A stretch of DNA of 64,000 bases, from positions 1 to 64,000 of the forward strand of contig NZ_JAGPYK010000018.1 in NCBI RefSeq assembly GCF_018070045.1. Reading direction: 5' to 3'. The position numbers and the translations under genes were made by a program. The notes under the pieces were generated by a model. The model made no database searches. It was not told where the DNA came from and saw only the letters and a program-made list of their open reading frames with translations. This DNA is from Micromonospora sp. U21. GTDB taxonomy: Bacteria > Actinomycetota > Actinomycetes > Mycobacteriales > Micromonosporaceae. Of this stretch, positions 33,988 to 42,605 are shown piece after piece. Positions within the stretch are counted from its first letter, which is position 1. Each line of letters begins with the position of its first letter.

Positions 33988-34944
33988 ATGGCCGCAGTCG
34001 GTCGTCCCCGCCGGTCCTGCCTCGCCGTACCGGGTTCCAGCGTCAAGATGCTCGGCAAGGCGCAGGGGCTCCCGGCCGACCAGGTCTTCCTCGACCTGGA
34101 GGACGCGGTGGCCCCGCTGGCCAAGCCGGATGCGCGGAAGAACATCGTGGCCGCGCTCAACGAGGGTGACTGGGCCGGCAAGACGCGCGTGGTCCGCGTC
34201 AACGACCTGACCACCCCGTGGACCTACCGGGACGTCATCGAGGTGGTCGAGGGCGCCGGCGCGAACCTCGACTGCATCATGCTGCCGAAGGTGCAGGAGG
34301 CCGCCCAGGTGCAGTGGCTGGACCTGACGCTCACCCAGATCGAGAAGACGCTCGGCCTGGAGATCGGCCGGATCGGCATCGAGGCGCAGATCGAGAACGC
34401 CGCCGGCCTGGTCAACGTGGACGCGATCGCCGCCGCCTCGCCCCGGGTGGAGACCATCATCTTCGGCCCGGCCGACTTCATGGCCTCGATCAACATGAAG
34501 TCGCTGGTGGTCGGCGCGCTGATCCCGGACTACCCCGGCGACCCGTACCACTACATCCTGATGCGGATCCTGATGGCCGCCCGGATGCACGACAAGCAGG
34601 CCATCGACGGCCCGTTCCTGCAGATCCGGGACGTGGACGCTTTCCGCGAGGTCGCCAGGCGTTCGGCGGCGCTGGGCTTCGACGGCAAGTGGGTGCTGCA
34701 CCCGGGCCAGATCGACGCCGCCAACGAGGTCTACCAGCCGGCGCAGGCCGACTACGACCACGCCGAGTTGATCCTCGACGCGTACCAGCACTACACCTCG
34801 GAGGCCGGCGGCAGGCTCGGCGCCGTGATGCTCGGCGACGAGATGATCGACGAGGCGTCCCGCAAGATGGCGCTGGTGGTCGCTGCCAAGGGCCGGGCCG
34901 CCGGGATGAGCCGTACCTCGTCGTTCACCCCGCCTTCGGAGTGA
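33988..34944 (+). CDS. HpcH/HpaI aldolase / CitE-like acyl-CoA lyase
   Basis: Mg2+-dependent TIM-barrel lyase of 318 aa. RRSCLAVPGSSVKMLGKAQG is the N-terminal phosphate/CoA-binding segment, DLEDAV holds the metal-site Asp/Glu, the Glu of QIENAAGLVNVD and the Asp of IFGPADFMASI complete the site, and KWVLHPGQIDAANEVY is the C-terminal CoA-contact motif. Closest in character to L-malyl-CoA/beta-methylmalyl-CoA or citramalyl-CoA lyases. With a MaoC hydratase and an acyl-CoA dehydrogenase in the window it may serve a branched CoA-ester pathway such as the ethylmalonyl-CoA route, but these genes are not adjacent. GGAAGGAG lies before the ATG. Confidence 0.88.
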   Translation: MAAVGRPRRSCLAVPGSSVKMLGKAQGLPADQVFLDLEDAVAPLAKPDARKNIVAALNEGDWAGKTRVVRVNDLTTPWTYRDVIEVVEGAGANLDCIMLPKVQEAAQVQWLDLTLTQIEKTLGLEIGRIGIEAQIENAAGLVNVDAIAAASPRVETIIFGPADFMASINMKSLVVGALIPDYPGDPYHYILMRILMAARMHDKQAIDGPFLQIRDVDAFREVARRSAALGFDGKWVLHPGQIDAANEVYQPAQADYDHAELILDAYQHYTSEAGGRLGAVMLGDEMIDEASRKMALVVAAKGRAAGMSRTSSFTPPSE

Positions 34945-35018
34945 ACGCGCCGGGCCGGGACGACAGCCGCCCTGTCGTCCCGGCCCGACAACCGGCGCTG
35001 TGCCAACCTGTTCGCCGA

Positions 35019-35528
35019 TCAGTAGCTGCTGCTGCTGTTGCTGCCGGCGCTCGTCGTGATGGCTAGGACGATCATCACGACGTAGAAGGCGATCAGCAGC
35101 ACCAGCAGCCCGGTGAGGATCCAGCCGATGATGATCGCGGCCTTCGCCATCCCCTCGCCGCCCTCGCCGCTGAGCCGGATCTGCTTCTGGGCCACGTGAC
35201 CCAGGATCGCCCCGACCGGTGCGGTGATGCAGGACGTGAGGCCGAGCAGGGCCAGCACCAGCGCCGCGATCGCCATCCCGTTGGTCTTCTGCGGCACCGG
35301 GTAGCCGTAGCCGGCGTACTGCGGCGGATAGCCGGGCGGGGCGTAGCCGGGCATGGGCTGGCCCGGGGGGAACTGCCCACCGGCGTACGGGTCGACCGGC
35401 GCGTACGGGTCCGTCGCGCCGGGCTGGGTGAAAACCGGCTGACCGGCCACAAGGGTCGGCTCCACCGGAGGGCTCGACTGCTGGCCCGTGGGATCGGTCC
35501 AGCCGCCGGGCGGGTGGGGATAGGTCAT
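35019..35528 (-). CDS. DUF4190 membrane protein
   Basis: Protein of 169 aa. The N-terminal 85 residues are Pro/Gly/Tyr-rich and disordered (GYAPPGYPPQYAGYGYPVPQ). Two TM helices are at about 87-110 and 125-155, joined by ILGHVAQKQIRLSGEGGEG, the DUF4190 signature. It ends in SNSSSSY. Function unknown. A paralogue lies 1.1 kb downstream with the same design. Confidence 0.85.
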   Translation of the reverse strand: MTYPHPPGGWTDPTGQQSSPPVEPTLVAGQPVFTQPGATDPYAPVDPYAGGQFPPGQPMPGYAPPGYPPQYAGYGYPVPQKTNGMAIAALVLALLGLTSCITAPVGAILGHVAQKQIRLSGEGGEGMAKAAIIIGWILTGLLVLLIAFYVVMIVLAITTSAGSNSSSSY

Positions 35529-35643
35529 GCGATTCTCCGTCAGGTCGGGGGCGCCGTCAGGGTAGCCAGCGGCGACCAAACCCGATGCCCCTGCTCCCGG
35601 GTGCCGCGTTGCTCGGGCCCGTCCGACGGGGCAGGATCCTGGC

Positions 35644-36549
35644 ATGGCAATGGATGCGCGCGCCGCCGATCGTTCCGGCAGTCGACCGAGACGGGACGTC
35701 AGCCGCCCGGGCGCCGGGCGGCGCGGCCGTGCGGCCACACCGGCCGGTGCCCCCGGCGCGGACGAGCCGGTCGCGCTCGCCGACCCGGTGACCATGCGGC
35801 TCGACGGACGGGTCGCCCTGGTTACCGGTGCGGGCAGCCCGGACGGCATCGGGTACGCCACCGCCCGCCGGCTCTCCGACCTGGGCGCCCGGGTGGCCAT
35901 CGTCTCGACGACCCGGCGCATCCACGAGCGGGCAGGCGAGCTGGGAGTGACCGGTTTCGTGGCGGACCTGACCGACGAGTCCGAGGTCGGCGCGCTGGCC
36001 GATGCGGTCGCCGAGCAGTTGGGCGACGTCGAGGTGCTGGTCAACAACGCCGGCCTGGCCAGCCGGGCCAGCCCGGAGGTGCTGCGACCGGTCGCGCAGC
36101 TGACCTACGACGAGTGGCGCGCCGAGATCGACCGCAACCTGACCACCGCGTTCCTGTGCAGCCGGGCGTTCATCAGCGGGATGGCCGAGCGGGGCTGGGG
36201 GCGGATCGTCAACCTCGCGGCCACCGCCGGTCCGGTCAACGCCCTGCCCACCGAGGCCGCGTACGCCGCAGCGAAGGCCGGGGTGGTCGGGCTGACCCGG
36301 GCGCTGGCCATGGAGATGATCGCCGACGGGGTGACCGTGAACGCGGTGGCCCCGGGCACCATCTACACCGCGGCGTCCACGATGGCGGAGATCAAGCAGG
36401 GGCTGGGCACGCCGGTCGGTCGACCGGGCACTCCGGACGAGGTCGCCGCCGCGATCAGCTTCCTCTGCTCGCCGGCCGCCTCGTACATCACCGGTCAGAT
36501 GCTGGTGGTGGACGGCGGCAACAGCGTCCGCGAGGCCCGGTTCCGCTGA
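35644..36549 (+). CDS. short-chain dehydrogenase/reductase (FabG-like)
   Basis: Classical SDR of 301 aa at most. Motif GAGSPDGIG (Rossmann), NNAGLAS, catalytic Ser/Tyr/Lys region with AYAAAKAGVVGL, and C-terminal YITGQMLVVDGG are typical of FabG-like 3-oxoacyl reductases; no fatty-acid gene is adjacent. The start is uncertain. ATG 35644 has CAGGAT 6 nt before it (leaderless type) but adds 48 poorly conserved residues; GTG 35788 or ATG 35794 begin right at the fold. Confidence 0.82.
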   Translation: MAMDARAADRSGSRPRRDVSRPGAGRRGRAATPAGAPGADEPVALADPVTMRLDGRVALVTGAGSPDGIGYATARRLSDLGARVAIVSTTRRIHERAGELGVTGFVADLTDESEVGALADAVAEQLGDVEVLVNNAGLASRASPEVLRPVAQLTYDEWRAEIDRNLTTAFLCSRAFISGMAERGWGRIVNLAATAGPVNALPTEAAYAAAKAGVVGLTRALAMEMIADGVTVNAVAPGTIYTAASTMAEIKQGLGTPVGRPGTPDEVAAAISFLCSPAASYITGQMLVVDGGNSVREARFR

Positions 36550-36586
36550 CCGGGCGCGTCCACATCGGGCGGGCGCCGGTCGCCGG

Positions 36587-37123
36587 TCAGTAGCCGCCGC
36601 TGTCGCCGGTGTTGCCGATGAGGACCAGGGCCAGCCAACCACAGCAGGCCAGCAGGGTGAGCCCGGTGAAGACGTAGCCGAGGATCAGACCCCAGGTGGC
36701 GAGCTGGTCGCCCTCCTCACGGCTGGTGCGGATCTGCCGCTTGGCCACGTGGCCGAGGACCACGCCGGCCGGGGGGAACACGAAGGCGAACACCAGCGAC
36801 AGGATCGCCAGCACGTTGGTGCCCCGACCCGGCCCGGACGTCGGTGGGCCGTACTGCCCGTAGGGGCCCTGCGGGGGGTACGGCGGCTGCTGCCCCCAGT
36901 GCGCCGGCTGGTGCGGGCCCTGCTGCTCGTACGGCGACGGGTCGTCCGCCGGCGGCCCGTACGGTGAGCGCTCCGGCGGCCCGAAGGTCGACTGGTCCGG
37001 CGGCGGCGCGTACGGCGACTGGCCCGCCGGCGGCGGCGCGTAGGGCGACTGGTCCCGGGGTGGCTCGTAGGGTGACGGCGGCTGCTCGTCCCCGGGCGGT
37101 CCCGACGGCGGCGGGTAGCTCAC
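36587..37123 (-). CDS. DUF4190 membrane protein (paralogue)
   Basis: Protein of 178 aa. The first 100 residues are a repeat-rich disordered region with several SPYAPPP/SPYGPP units and Gln-rich stretches; the two-TM core has VLGHVAKRQIRTSREEGDQL between the helices. GGAGGAGGAC precedes the ATG. Same family as the gene at 35019-35528, separated by an SDR, suggesting a local duplication. Function unknown. Confidence 0.85.
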   Translation of the reverse strand: MSYPPPSGPPGDEQPPSPYEPPRDQSPYAPPPAGQSPYAPPPDQSTFGPPERSPYGPPADDPSPYEQQGPHQPAHWGQQPPYPPQGPYGQYGPPTSGPGRGTNVLAILSLVFAFVFPPAGVVLGHVAKRQIRTSREEGDQLATWGLILGYVFTGLTLLACCGWLALVLIGNTGDSGGY

Positions 37124-37263
37124 GGCTGTCCTCCTCCTGCCGGTGCCGGAAAAGTCCCTCTTGCCGGACGCTACCCGCAGCGGTGAACCTTTTCACAGCG
37201 GTTGTGTGGACTGGTCACCTTGGCCTCGCCGGCTCCGGAGGCCGATACTGACCCAGCGTTCAG

Positions 37264-37277
37264 TTACCCACGAGTAG
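37264..37277. promoter_or_regulatory. possible TetR-type operator before the acyl-CoA dehydrogenase
   Basis: TTACCCACGAGTAG, an imperfect TTAC-N6-GTAA-like site, sits 24-37 nt before the start codon. Fatty-acid TetR repressors of actinobacteria often bind such sites. A second short palindrome, GTGAA-CCTT-TTCAC, is at 37183-37196. Confidence 0.3.
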
Positions 37278-37300
37278 TGCGCTGATCCCCGGAGGCTGAG

Positions 37301-38497
37301 ATGGCTCGACTCGCCCAGACGCCCGGCCTGACCGATGTGCAGCGGTCGATCCTGGAGACCGTCCGGGAGTTCGCCGACAAGGAGATCATCCCGCATGCTC
37401 AGCGGCTGGAGCACGCTGACGAATACCCCACCGACATCCTCGACGGGATGCGCGAGATGGGGCTGTTCGGCCTCACCATCGACGAGGAGTACGGCGGCCT
37501 CGGCGAGTCGCTGCTCACCTACGCGCTGGTGGTGGAGCAGCTGTCCCGAGGCTGGATGTCGATCTCCGGCATCGTCAACACCCATTTCATCGTGGCGTAC
37601 CTGATCTCCCAGCACGGCTCGGCCGAGCAGAAGGCCCGGCTGCTGCCGAAGATGGCCACCGGTGAGGTGCGCGGCGCCTTCTCCATGTCCGAGCCGGAGA
37701 CCGGCTCCGACGTCTCGGCCATCAAGTCCCGGGCCGTCCGCGACGGCGACCGCTACGTGCTCAACGGACAGAAGATGTGGCTGACCAACGGGGCTTACTC
37801 CTCGGTGGTGGCCACCCTGGTCAAGACCGACACCGGCGCCGAGTCGGTGTACGGCAACATGAGCACCTTCCTGCTGGAGAAGGAGCCGGGCTTCGGGGAG
37901 ACCGCACCCGGGCTGAGCATCCCCGGCAAGATCGAAAAGATGGGCTACAAGGGCGTCGAGACCACCGAGATGGTGCTCGACGGGGTGACCGTGCCCGACT
38001 CGGCGATCCTCGGCGGCGCCGACAAGGTGGGCCGCGGCTTTTACCAGATGATGGACGGCATCGAGGTGGGCCGGGTCAACGTCGCCGCCCGCGCCTGCGG
38101 CATCTCCATCCGCGCCTTCGAGCTGGCCGTCAGCTACGCCCAGCAGCGCAGGACCTTCGGTCAGCCGCTCGCCAGGCACCAGGCCATCGCCTTCAAGCTC
38201 GCCGAGATGGGCACGAAGATCGAGGCCGCACACGCCCTCATGGTCAACGCCGCCCGGCTCAAGGACGCCGGCCAGCGCAACGACGTCGAGGCCGGGATGG
38301 CCAAGCTGCTCGCCTCGGAATACTGCGCCGAGGTCGTCCAGGAGGCGTTCCGCATCCACGGCGGCTACGGCTACTCCAAGGAGTACGAAATCGAGCGGCT
38401 GATGCGGGAGGCCCCGTTCCTGCTCATCGGCGAGGGCACCTCCGAGATCCAGAAGACCATCATCTCCCGCGGCCTGCTCAAGGAGTACAAGCTCTGA
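37301..38497 (+). CDS. acyl-CoA dehydrogenase
   Basis: FAD enzyme of 398 aa that introduces the alpha-beta double bond in acyl-CoAs. Family signatures are present: GAFSMSEPETGSDVSAIKSR (FAD site, about 127-146), MWLTNG, and the C-terminal GGYGYSKEYEIERLMREA with the catalytic Glu region, then FLLIGEGTSEIQK. GGAGG lies 7 nt before the ATG. Substrate unknown (short or branched chain likely). The gene ends at a cluster of palindromes. Confidence 0.92.
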   Translation: MARLAQTPGLTDVQRSILETVREFADKEIIPHAQRLEHADEYPTDILDGMREMGLFGLTIDEEYGGLGESLLTYALVVEQLSRGWMSISGIVNTHFIVAYLISQHGSAEQKARLLPKMATGEVRGAFSMSEPETGSDVSAIKSRAVRDGDRYVLNGQKMWLTNGAYSSVVATLVKTDTGAESVYGNMSTFLLEKEPGFGETAPGLSIPGKIEKMGYKGVETTEMVLDGVTVPDSAILGGADKVGRGFYQMMDGIEVGRVNVAARACGISIRAFELAVSYAQQRRTFGQPLARHQAIAFKLAEMGTKIEAAHALMVNAARLKDAGQRNDVEAGMAKLLASEYCAEVVQEAFRIHGGYGYSKEYEIERLMREAPFLLIGEGTSEIQKTIISRGLLKEYKL

Positions 38498-38506
38498 GCC
38501 GTAAGG

Positions 38507-38631
38507 AAGGGCCCCTTGTTAGGGCCTGTGTCAAAGCCCCTGGCCGGCCTGCCGCCGTCTGGACTCCGCCTCGGCTCGACCGAGGACTTTGACACAGGCC
38601 CCAACGCCTGGTGCATAGGAAGGGGCCCTTC
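38507..38631. repeat. 80-bp MITE-like element between two terminator palindromes
   Basis: Inner element 38522-38601: exact 15-bp inverted ends (GGGCCTGTGTCAAAG and complement). Outer parts: AAGGGCCCCTT at 38507-38517 and the perfect palindrome GAAGGG-GCCCTTC at 38619-38631. The outer pair would itself be a normal terminator unit; the inner element looks like an insertion into it. It separates two convergent genes. Confidence 0.6.
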
Positions 38632-38656
38632 TTGACGGGTGGCGGGTGGGGGCGAG

Positions 38657-39064
38657 TCAGGGGAGGCGGGTCAGGCCGGCGGCGGCGCGTTCGACGAGGA
38701 GGCAGCGATCCTCGACGTAGTCCATCCCGGCGGCCTCGGCGATCCGCCGCGCCTCGGCCGAGACGATGCCCAGCTGCAACCAGACCGCCGGGGCGCCGAT
38801 CGCCGCGGCGTCCCGGACCACCTGCACGGCGTCGGCCGCCGGCCGGAACACGTCCACCAGGTCGACCGGGTGGGGGATGTCGGCCAGCGTCGGGTACGCC
38901 CGCTCCCCGAAGAGTTCGTCGACGGTCGGGTTGACCGGGATGATCCGCCAGCCGTACTGCTGCATCTGCAACGGCACGCCGTGCGCGGCCTTGCTGGGGT
39001 CGCGCGACGCGCCCACGACGGCGATCACGGCGGAGTCGGCGAGGATCTGCTGAGCGGTACGCAC
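38657..39064 (-). CDS. CoA-binding (YccU-type) protein
   Basis: Rossmann-fold protein of 135 aa: AVVGASRDPSKAAHGVPLQM is the nucleotide-binding loop, followed by IIPVNPTVDELFG and AVWLQLGIVS, as in CoA-binding domain proteins of the YccU family. Role unknown; may be a CoA-sensing or protein-CoAlation factor. GTG start at 39064. Confidence 0.85.
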   Translation of the reverse strand: MRTAQQILADSAVIAVVGASRDPSKAAHGVPLQMQQYGWRIIPVNPTVDELFGERAYPTLADIPHPVDLVDVFRPAADAVQVVRDAAAIGAPAVWLQLGIVSAEARRIAEAAGMDYVEDRCLLVERAAAGLTRLP

Positions 39065-39090
39065 CCGCCGACTGTAGCGCCGCCCGCCGG

Positions 39091-41157
39091 TTAGAGCAGG
39101 GTCAGCTGCTCGGCAGCCGGTGGTGGCGTCGGCTCGGGCGGGCGGCGGCTGTCGCCCTGCTCACCACGGTGCAGCCCGTGCCGGCGGGCCGCGATCCGGA
39201 CCCGTGCGGTCAGCTCCCGCTGGTACGCCTGCGGAGCGTAGGCGCCGGCCCGGTAGAGCTCGCGGTAGCGGGGCACGAGGTGCGGGTGCTCGCGGGCGAG
39301 CCAGTGCGCGTACCACTCTCGGGCGCCGGGACGCAGGTGCAGGGGCAGGGCGGTCACGCTCGTCGCACCGGCGGCGGCGATCGCCGAGACGGTGGCATCG
39401 ATCGACTCGTCGCTGTCGCTGAGGCCGGGCAGGATCGGTGCCATCAGCACGCCGACGGAGAATCCGGCGTCGGCGAGTGCCCGGACGGCGTCCAGCCGGC
39501 GGCGTGGGTGCGGTGTGCCCGGCTCGACGGTGCGCCAGAGGTGCTCGTCGACGAACCCCACCGAGAAGGAGATGCCCACCGTGGTCACCTCGGCGGCCTC
39601 GCGCAGCAGCGGCAGGTCGCGCAGGATCAGCGTGCCCTTGGTGAGGATCGAGAACGGGTTGGCGAAGTCTCGCAGGGCACCGATGATCTGCGGCATCAGC
39701 CGGTAACGACCCTCGGCGCGCTGGTAGCAGTCCACGTTGGTGCCCATCGCCACGTGCGCGCCCCGCCAGCGCGGCGCGGCCAACTCCCGCCGGACCAGCT
39801 CACCGGCGTTGACCTTGACGATCACCTTCCGGTCGAAGTCCGCACCGGCGTCAAGATCGAGGTAAGTGTGAGTATTTCGGGCAAAGCAGTTGTGGCTGAC
39901 CACTCCGTTGGCGATGAAGTCCCCGGTGCCAGTCGTGATGTCCCAGAGCGGCAGCTCCAGCCCGAGTGCCTCGATGCCGACAACCTTGAGGGCGCCCTGA
40001 TGCTTCAGTGCGCCACCCTCGATCGACCGCTTCCGAGTGATGGCAGGGTCGGTCAGGTGAAAGAACCGGAGCCGGGCGGCGAGGCCCCCGGTCAGCCTGA
40101 TCTCCCGCACACGGTTGGGTAGGCCGCGGTCTTCTCGCACGCAGGCGAAACCGAAATGGCGCAGTGCTGCCGTCGTCTGGTCGAGGATGGCGTCGTCGCT
40201 GTTGCTGATGTGCAGGACGCCTCTGCTGCAACTGCCCTCTGCGTCGAAGATGCCGGCCAGGAAGCCAAGCCGCCAGTCGTCGCTGGGCTCGACCGGCCAG
40301 CGGATAAGGTCACCGATCGTCTCGATGTCCCGCTGCTTCGAGGTGCGGATGGCGGTCATCGCACGTCGCGTGGTGCTGACCTGCGCGAAGGTGAAACGCT
40401 GCGTCTTGATCCCTTCGAGGGCGAGGTACCGCTCACTGCGGCTCAATGCCTCGTCATCGGCCAACGCCAGCCGGAACCGGTGCACCGTCCCGTACGAGTA
40501 CGAGAACGTGCCCAGGTGCGCATCTCCGCGGACCATGCCGCACAGGTAGCCCCGGCGGTAGTCGAGTGACTCCTTGGGCCCGACGGCGAAACGACCGGTG
40601 CCGATCAGACGGTTGTTGATGGTCAGGTAGGGGCGTCGGGCCCTGCCATGCATGGCCCCGGTGACGTACTTCCAGCCACGTTCAGAGAGGAACCGGTGGT
40701 CCCCGCTGGCGATGAGCATCGTGCCGTCCTCCAGGGTGACCCGGTAGGCCGGCTTCACCGTGGACCACTTGTCGAGGACGGTGGTGATCACGTATCGGCG
40801 GTAGGCGCCCCGTCGCTCGGTCCCGTAGATGCGGTCACCAGGCTCCAGTTCGCTGATCGGCTTCGTGCGACCGTCCGCCATCAGGATCGGGGTGTCCGCG
40901 CCCAGGCAGTAAACACAGGCATGAGAGCAGCCCCGGTACGGGTTGATCGTCCACTCGAACGGGACGCGGGACTGCCCGGGCACCCGGTTGAGGATGGACT
41001 TGGCCTGCACCTCGTAGAAGGTCATCCCGGCGAACTCGGGGGTGTCGAAGGTGCGGGCTACGGCGCCGGGCAGCGCCAGCGGCAGGGGTGGCGTCGCTGG
41101 CGCTGCCCGCTCGGGGTCTCCCTCGACCGGGGGAGCGGTGAGGTTGTCCCAGCGCAT
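39091..41157 (-). CDS. intein-containing Rv2578c-type radical SAM protein (SplB-like)
   Basis: A 688-aa precursor; removal of a 340-residue intein leaves a 348-aa radical SAM protein of the spore-photoproduct-lyase/DNA-repair-photolyase group (COG1533-like). The extein N-part ends GCSHACVY and the C-part begins CFARNTHTYLD, so the cluster motif C-x3-C-x2-C exists only after splicing. The C-part also has AMGTNVDCYQRAEGRY and STLTKGT-like SILTKGTLILRD, as in Rv2578c. ATG at 41157 (MRWDN) matches the mycobacterial start; ATG at 41163 is possible. An SOS-like box lies just upstream, fitting a DNA-damage role. The reaction is unknown. Confidence 0.9.
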   Translation of the reverse strand: MRWDNLTAPPVEGDPERAAPATPPLPLALPGAVARTFDTPEFAGMTFYEVQAKSILNRVPGQSRVPFEWTINPYRGCSHACVYCLGADTPILMADGRTKPISELEPGDRIYGTERRGAYRRYVITTVLDKWSTVKPAYRVTLEDGTMLIASGDHRFLSERGWKYVTGAMHGRARRPYLTINNRLIGTGRFAVGPKESLDYRRGYLCGMVRGDAHLGTFSYSYGTVHRFRLALADDEALSRSERYLALEGIKTQRFTFAQVSTTRRAMTAIRTSKQRDIETIGDLIRWPVEPSDDWRLGFLAGIFDAEGSCSRGVLHISNSDDAILDQTTAALRHFGFACVREDRGLPNRVREIRLTGGLAARLRFFHLTDPAITRKRSIEGGALKHQGALKVVGIEALGLELPLWDITTGTGDFIANGVVSHNCFARNTHTYLDLDAGADFDRKVIVKVNAGELVRRELAAPRWRGAHVAMGTNVDCYQRAEGRYRLMPQIIGALRDFANPFSILTKGTLILRDLPLLREAAEVTTVGISFSVGFVDEHLWRTVEPGTPHPRRRLDAVRALADAGFSVGVLMAPILPGLSDSDESIDATVSAIAAAGATSVTALPLHLRPGAREWYAHWLAREHPHLVPRYRELYRAGAYAPQAYQRELTARVRIAARRHGLHRGEQGDSRRPPEPTPPPAAEQLTLL
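39889..40908 (-). other. intein with LAGLIDADG endonuclease
   Basis: 340 residues (84-423 of the precursor), from Cys1 (block A CLGADTPILMADGR) to HN at the end (block G GVVSHN), followed by Cys+1 of the extein. Block B is ASGDHRF with His71. Two LAGLIDADG-like segments, YLCGMVRGDAH (121-131) and FLAGIFDAEGS (216-226), mark a homing endonuclease. All splice-junction residues are present, so splicing should work. GC and codon use are lower than in the extein (for example AAAGCAGTTGTGGCTGACC at the junction), a sign of transfer. Confidence 0.93.
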
Positions 41158-41166
41158 GGCCATTAT

Positions 41167-41182
41167 TCGAACACGTGTACGA
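41167..41182 (-). promoter_or_regulatory. LexA/SOS-like box before the radical SAM gene
   Basis: TCGAAC-ACGT-GTACGA matches the actinobacterial SOS box TCGAAC-N4-GTTCGA with one mismatch. It ends 4-10 nt before the possible start codons, so bound LexA would cover the promoter. Confidence 0.65.
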
Positions 41183-41241
41183 GGCAAGCGCAAGTGACCC
41201 GCCGTACACCGGTGGGCTTCCGGGTGGTCGGGGAGGGGAGG

Positions 41242-41670
41242 ATGGACGCCATGGAGACGTCGACCTTCGTCTACGACGGGGACTGCGCGTTCTGCACGAG
41301 CTGTGCGGAGTTCATCGAGCGCCGCATCCCCACCGCCGCGCGGGTGGTGCCCTGGCAGTTCGCCGACCTGGACGCGCTCGGCCTCACCGTGGCCGAGTGC
41401 GAGGAGGCCGTGCAGTGGGTCGGCGCGGACGGATCGCGCGCGGCCGGTCCGGACGCCATCGCGAAGCTGCTCGCCGCGAGTGGTCCGCTCTGGCGGATCG
41501 CCGGCGCCGGCCTGGGGATTCCTCCGGTACGCGTCGCGGCCTGGCCGTTGTACCGCTGGGTGGCGCGCAACCGGCACCGACTTCCCGGTGGCACGGCGGC
41601 CTGCTCCCTGCCCCAGGAGGCCCGGGAGCGGCTCTACGGACCGGCCCGTCGCCCGACCACCGGCGCCTGA
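41242..41670 (+). CDS. DCC-family thiol-disulfide oxidoreductase (DUF393)
   Basis: Protein of 142 aa with the DCC motif YDGDCAFCTSCAEFIE at about 10-25 (D-x-x-C-x-x-C-type redox site) and LWRIAGAG plus WPLYRWVARNRHRLPGG in the second half. DUF393 proteins are often fused or adjacent to HTTM membrane proteins. That is so here: its 3' end overlaps the convergent HTTM gene by 37 bp. GGGGAGG precedes ATG 41242; ATG 41251 is an alternative. Confidence 0.85.
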   Translation: MDAMETSTFVYDGDCAFCTSCAEFIERRIPTAARVVPWQFADLDALGLTVAECEEAVQWVGADGSRAAGPDAIAKLLAASGPLWRIAGAGLGIPPVRVAAWPLYRWVARNRHRLPGGTAACSLPQEARERLYGPARRPTTGA

Positions 41671-42605
41671 CCGTCGAGCGCCGGCCCCGCGCCGGCTGCC
41701 ACCGGGCCCTGGTCGGCCGACACCGGGTCGACCTCGGCCGGGCGCGGTTCCGGGGCATCCGTCGTCGCCGCCTCGGAAGGGCTGCGGCCGATCAGTCGGC
41801 GTGCCCAGACCAGCGGGCGCACCCGCTCCAGCGGTAGGAAGCTGGTCATCGCGGCCAGGTGCGGCGCGAACGAGATCGTGATGGTCGCGATGGTGACCGC
41901 GTGGAACGAGTAGAAGAAGCCGACCATGGCCAGCCGCCAGCGGGCCGGAAGCAGGAAGACCACCGGGCTGAACAGCTCGAAGGCCACGATGCCGAACTGG
42001 GCGACGATCAGCAGGTACGGCACCTGGGCGACCAGGTCCGCGAGGTCGGTGCCGCGCCGGATGATGGCCCGCGCCAGCACCGAGCCGGTGAGCCAGTCCA
42101 ACCCGCCGAAGCGCAGCTTGGCCCAGGCGGCCAGGAAGTACGTGCAGATCACCGCGATCTGGGTGACCCGCAGCGCCCAGCCGCCGGCCTCGGTGCGGGT
42201 GGTGTCGCCGTGCCGTGCCCGGCCGGCGGTGGGCAGTACGGCCAGCGCGACGAGCAGCCCGAACCGGTCGTGGTCGACCTTCCCGTAGCTCATCGCGATG
42301 ATCATCCACTCGAGGTACAGCGCGCAGACCGACCAGCCGAGCAGCCGGGGGGCCCGTCCGGTCGCGGCGAGCAGGGCGAGCAGCAGCAGCGCCCAGAAGA
42401 TCACCGCCACCAGCGCCGGGGTCGGCGTGGGCAGCGGGAGGATCCGGCCGACCAGAAGCGGCTGGTACAGCTCGCCGGGCACGCTGGCCCGGGTCCGTAC
42501 CCAGGGCGTGAAGACCACCAGGTCGGCGGCGACGAAGAGGTAGATCAGGGTCCGGAACGCGGCCACCCGGCCCCGTGGCACCGCCTCGGTCAGCCAGCGG
42601 CTCAT
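41634..42605 (-). CDS. HTTM-domain membrane protein
   Basis: Protein of 323 aa with about eight TM helices, related to the horizontally transferred transmembrane domain family that includes vitamin-K-dependent gamma-carboxylase. The motifs AFRTLIYLFVAADLVVFTPW, WMIIAMSYGKVDHDRFG and TYFLAAWAKLRFGGLDWLTG (the conserved K-x-x-x-x-G-x-x-W region) are present. The C-terminal 60 residues are Pro/Ala-rich. ATGA overlap with the gene upstream shows an operon. Enzymatic role unproven. Confidence 0.82.
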   Translation of the reverse strand: MSRWLTEAVPRGRVAAFRTLIYLFVAADLVVFTPWVRTRASVPGELYQPLLVGRILPLPTPTPALVAVIFWALLLLALLAATGRAPRLLGWSVCALYLEWMIIAMSYGKVDHDRFGLLVALAVLPTAGRARHGDTTRTEAGGWALRVTQIAVICTYFLAAWAKLRFGGLDWLTGSVLARAIIRRGTDLADLVAQVPYLLIVAQFGIVAFELFSPVVFLLPARWRLAMVGFFYSFHAVTIATITISFAPHLAAMTSFLPLERVRPLVWARRLIGRSPSEAATTDAPEPRPAEVDPVSADQGPVAAGAGPALDGQAPVVGRRAGP

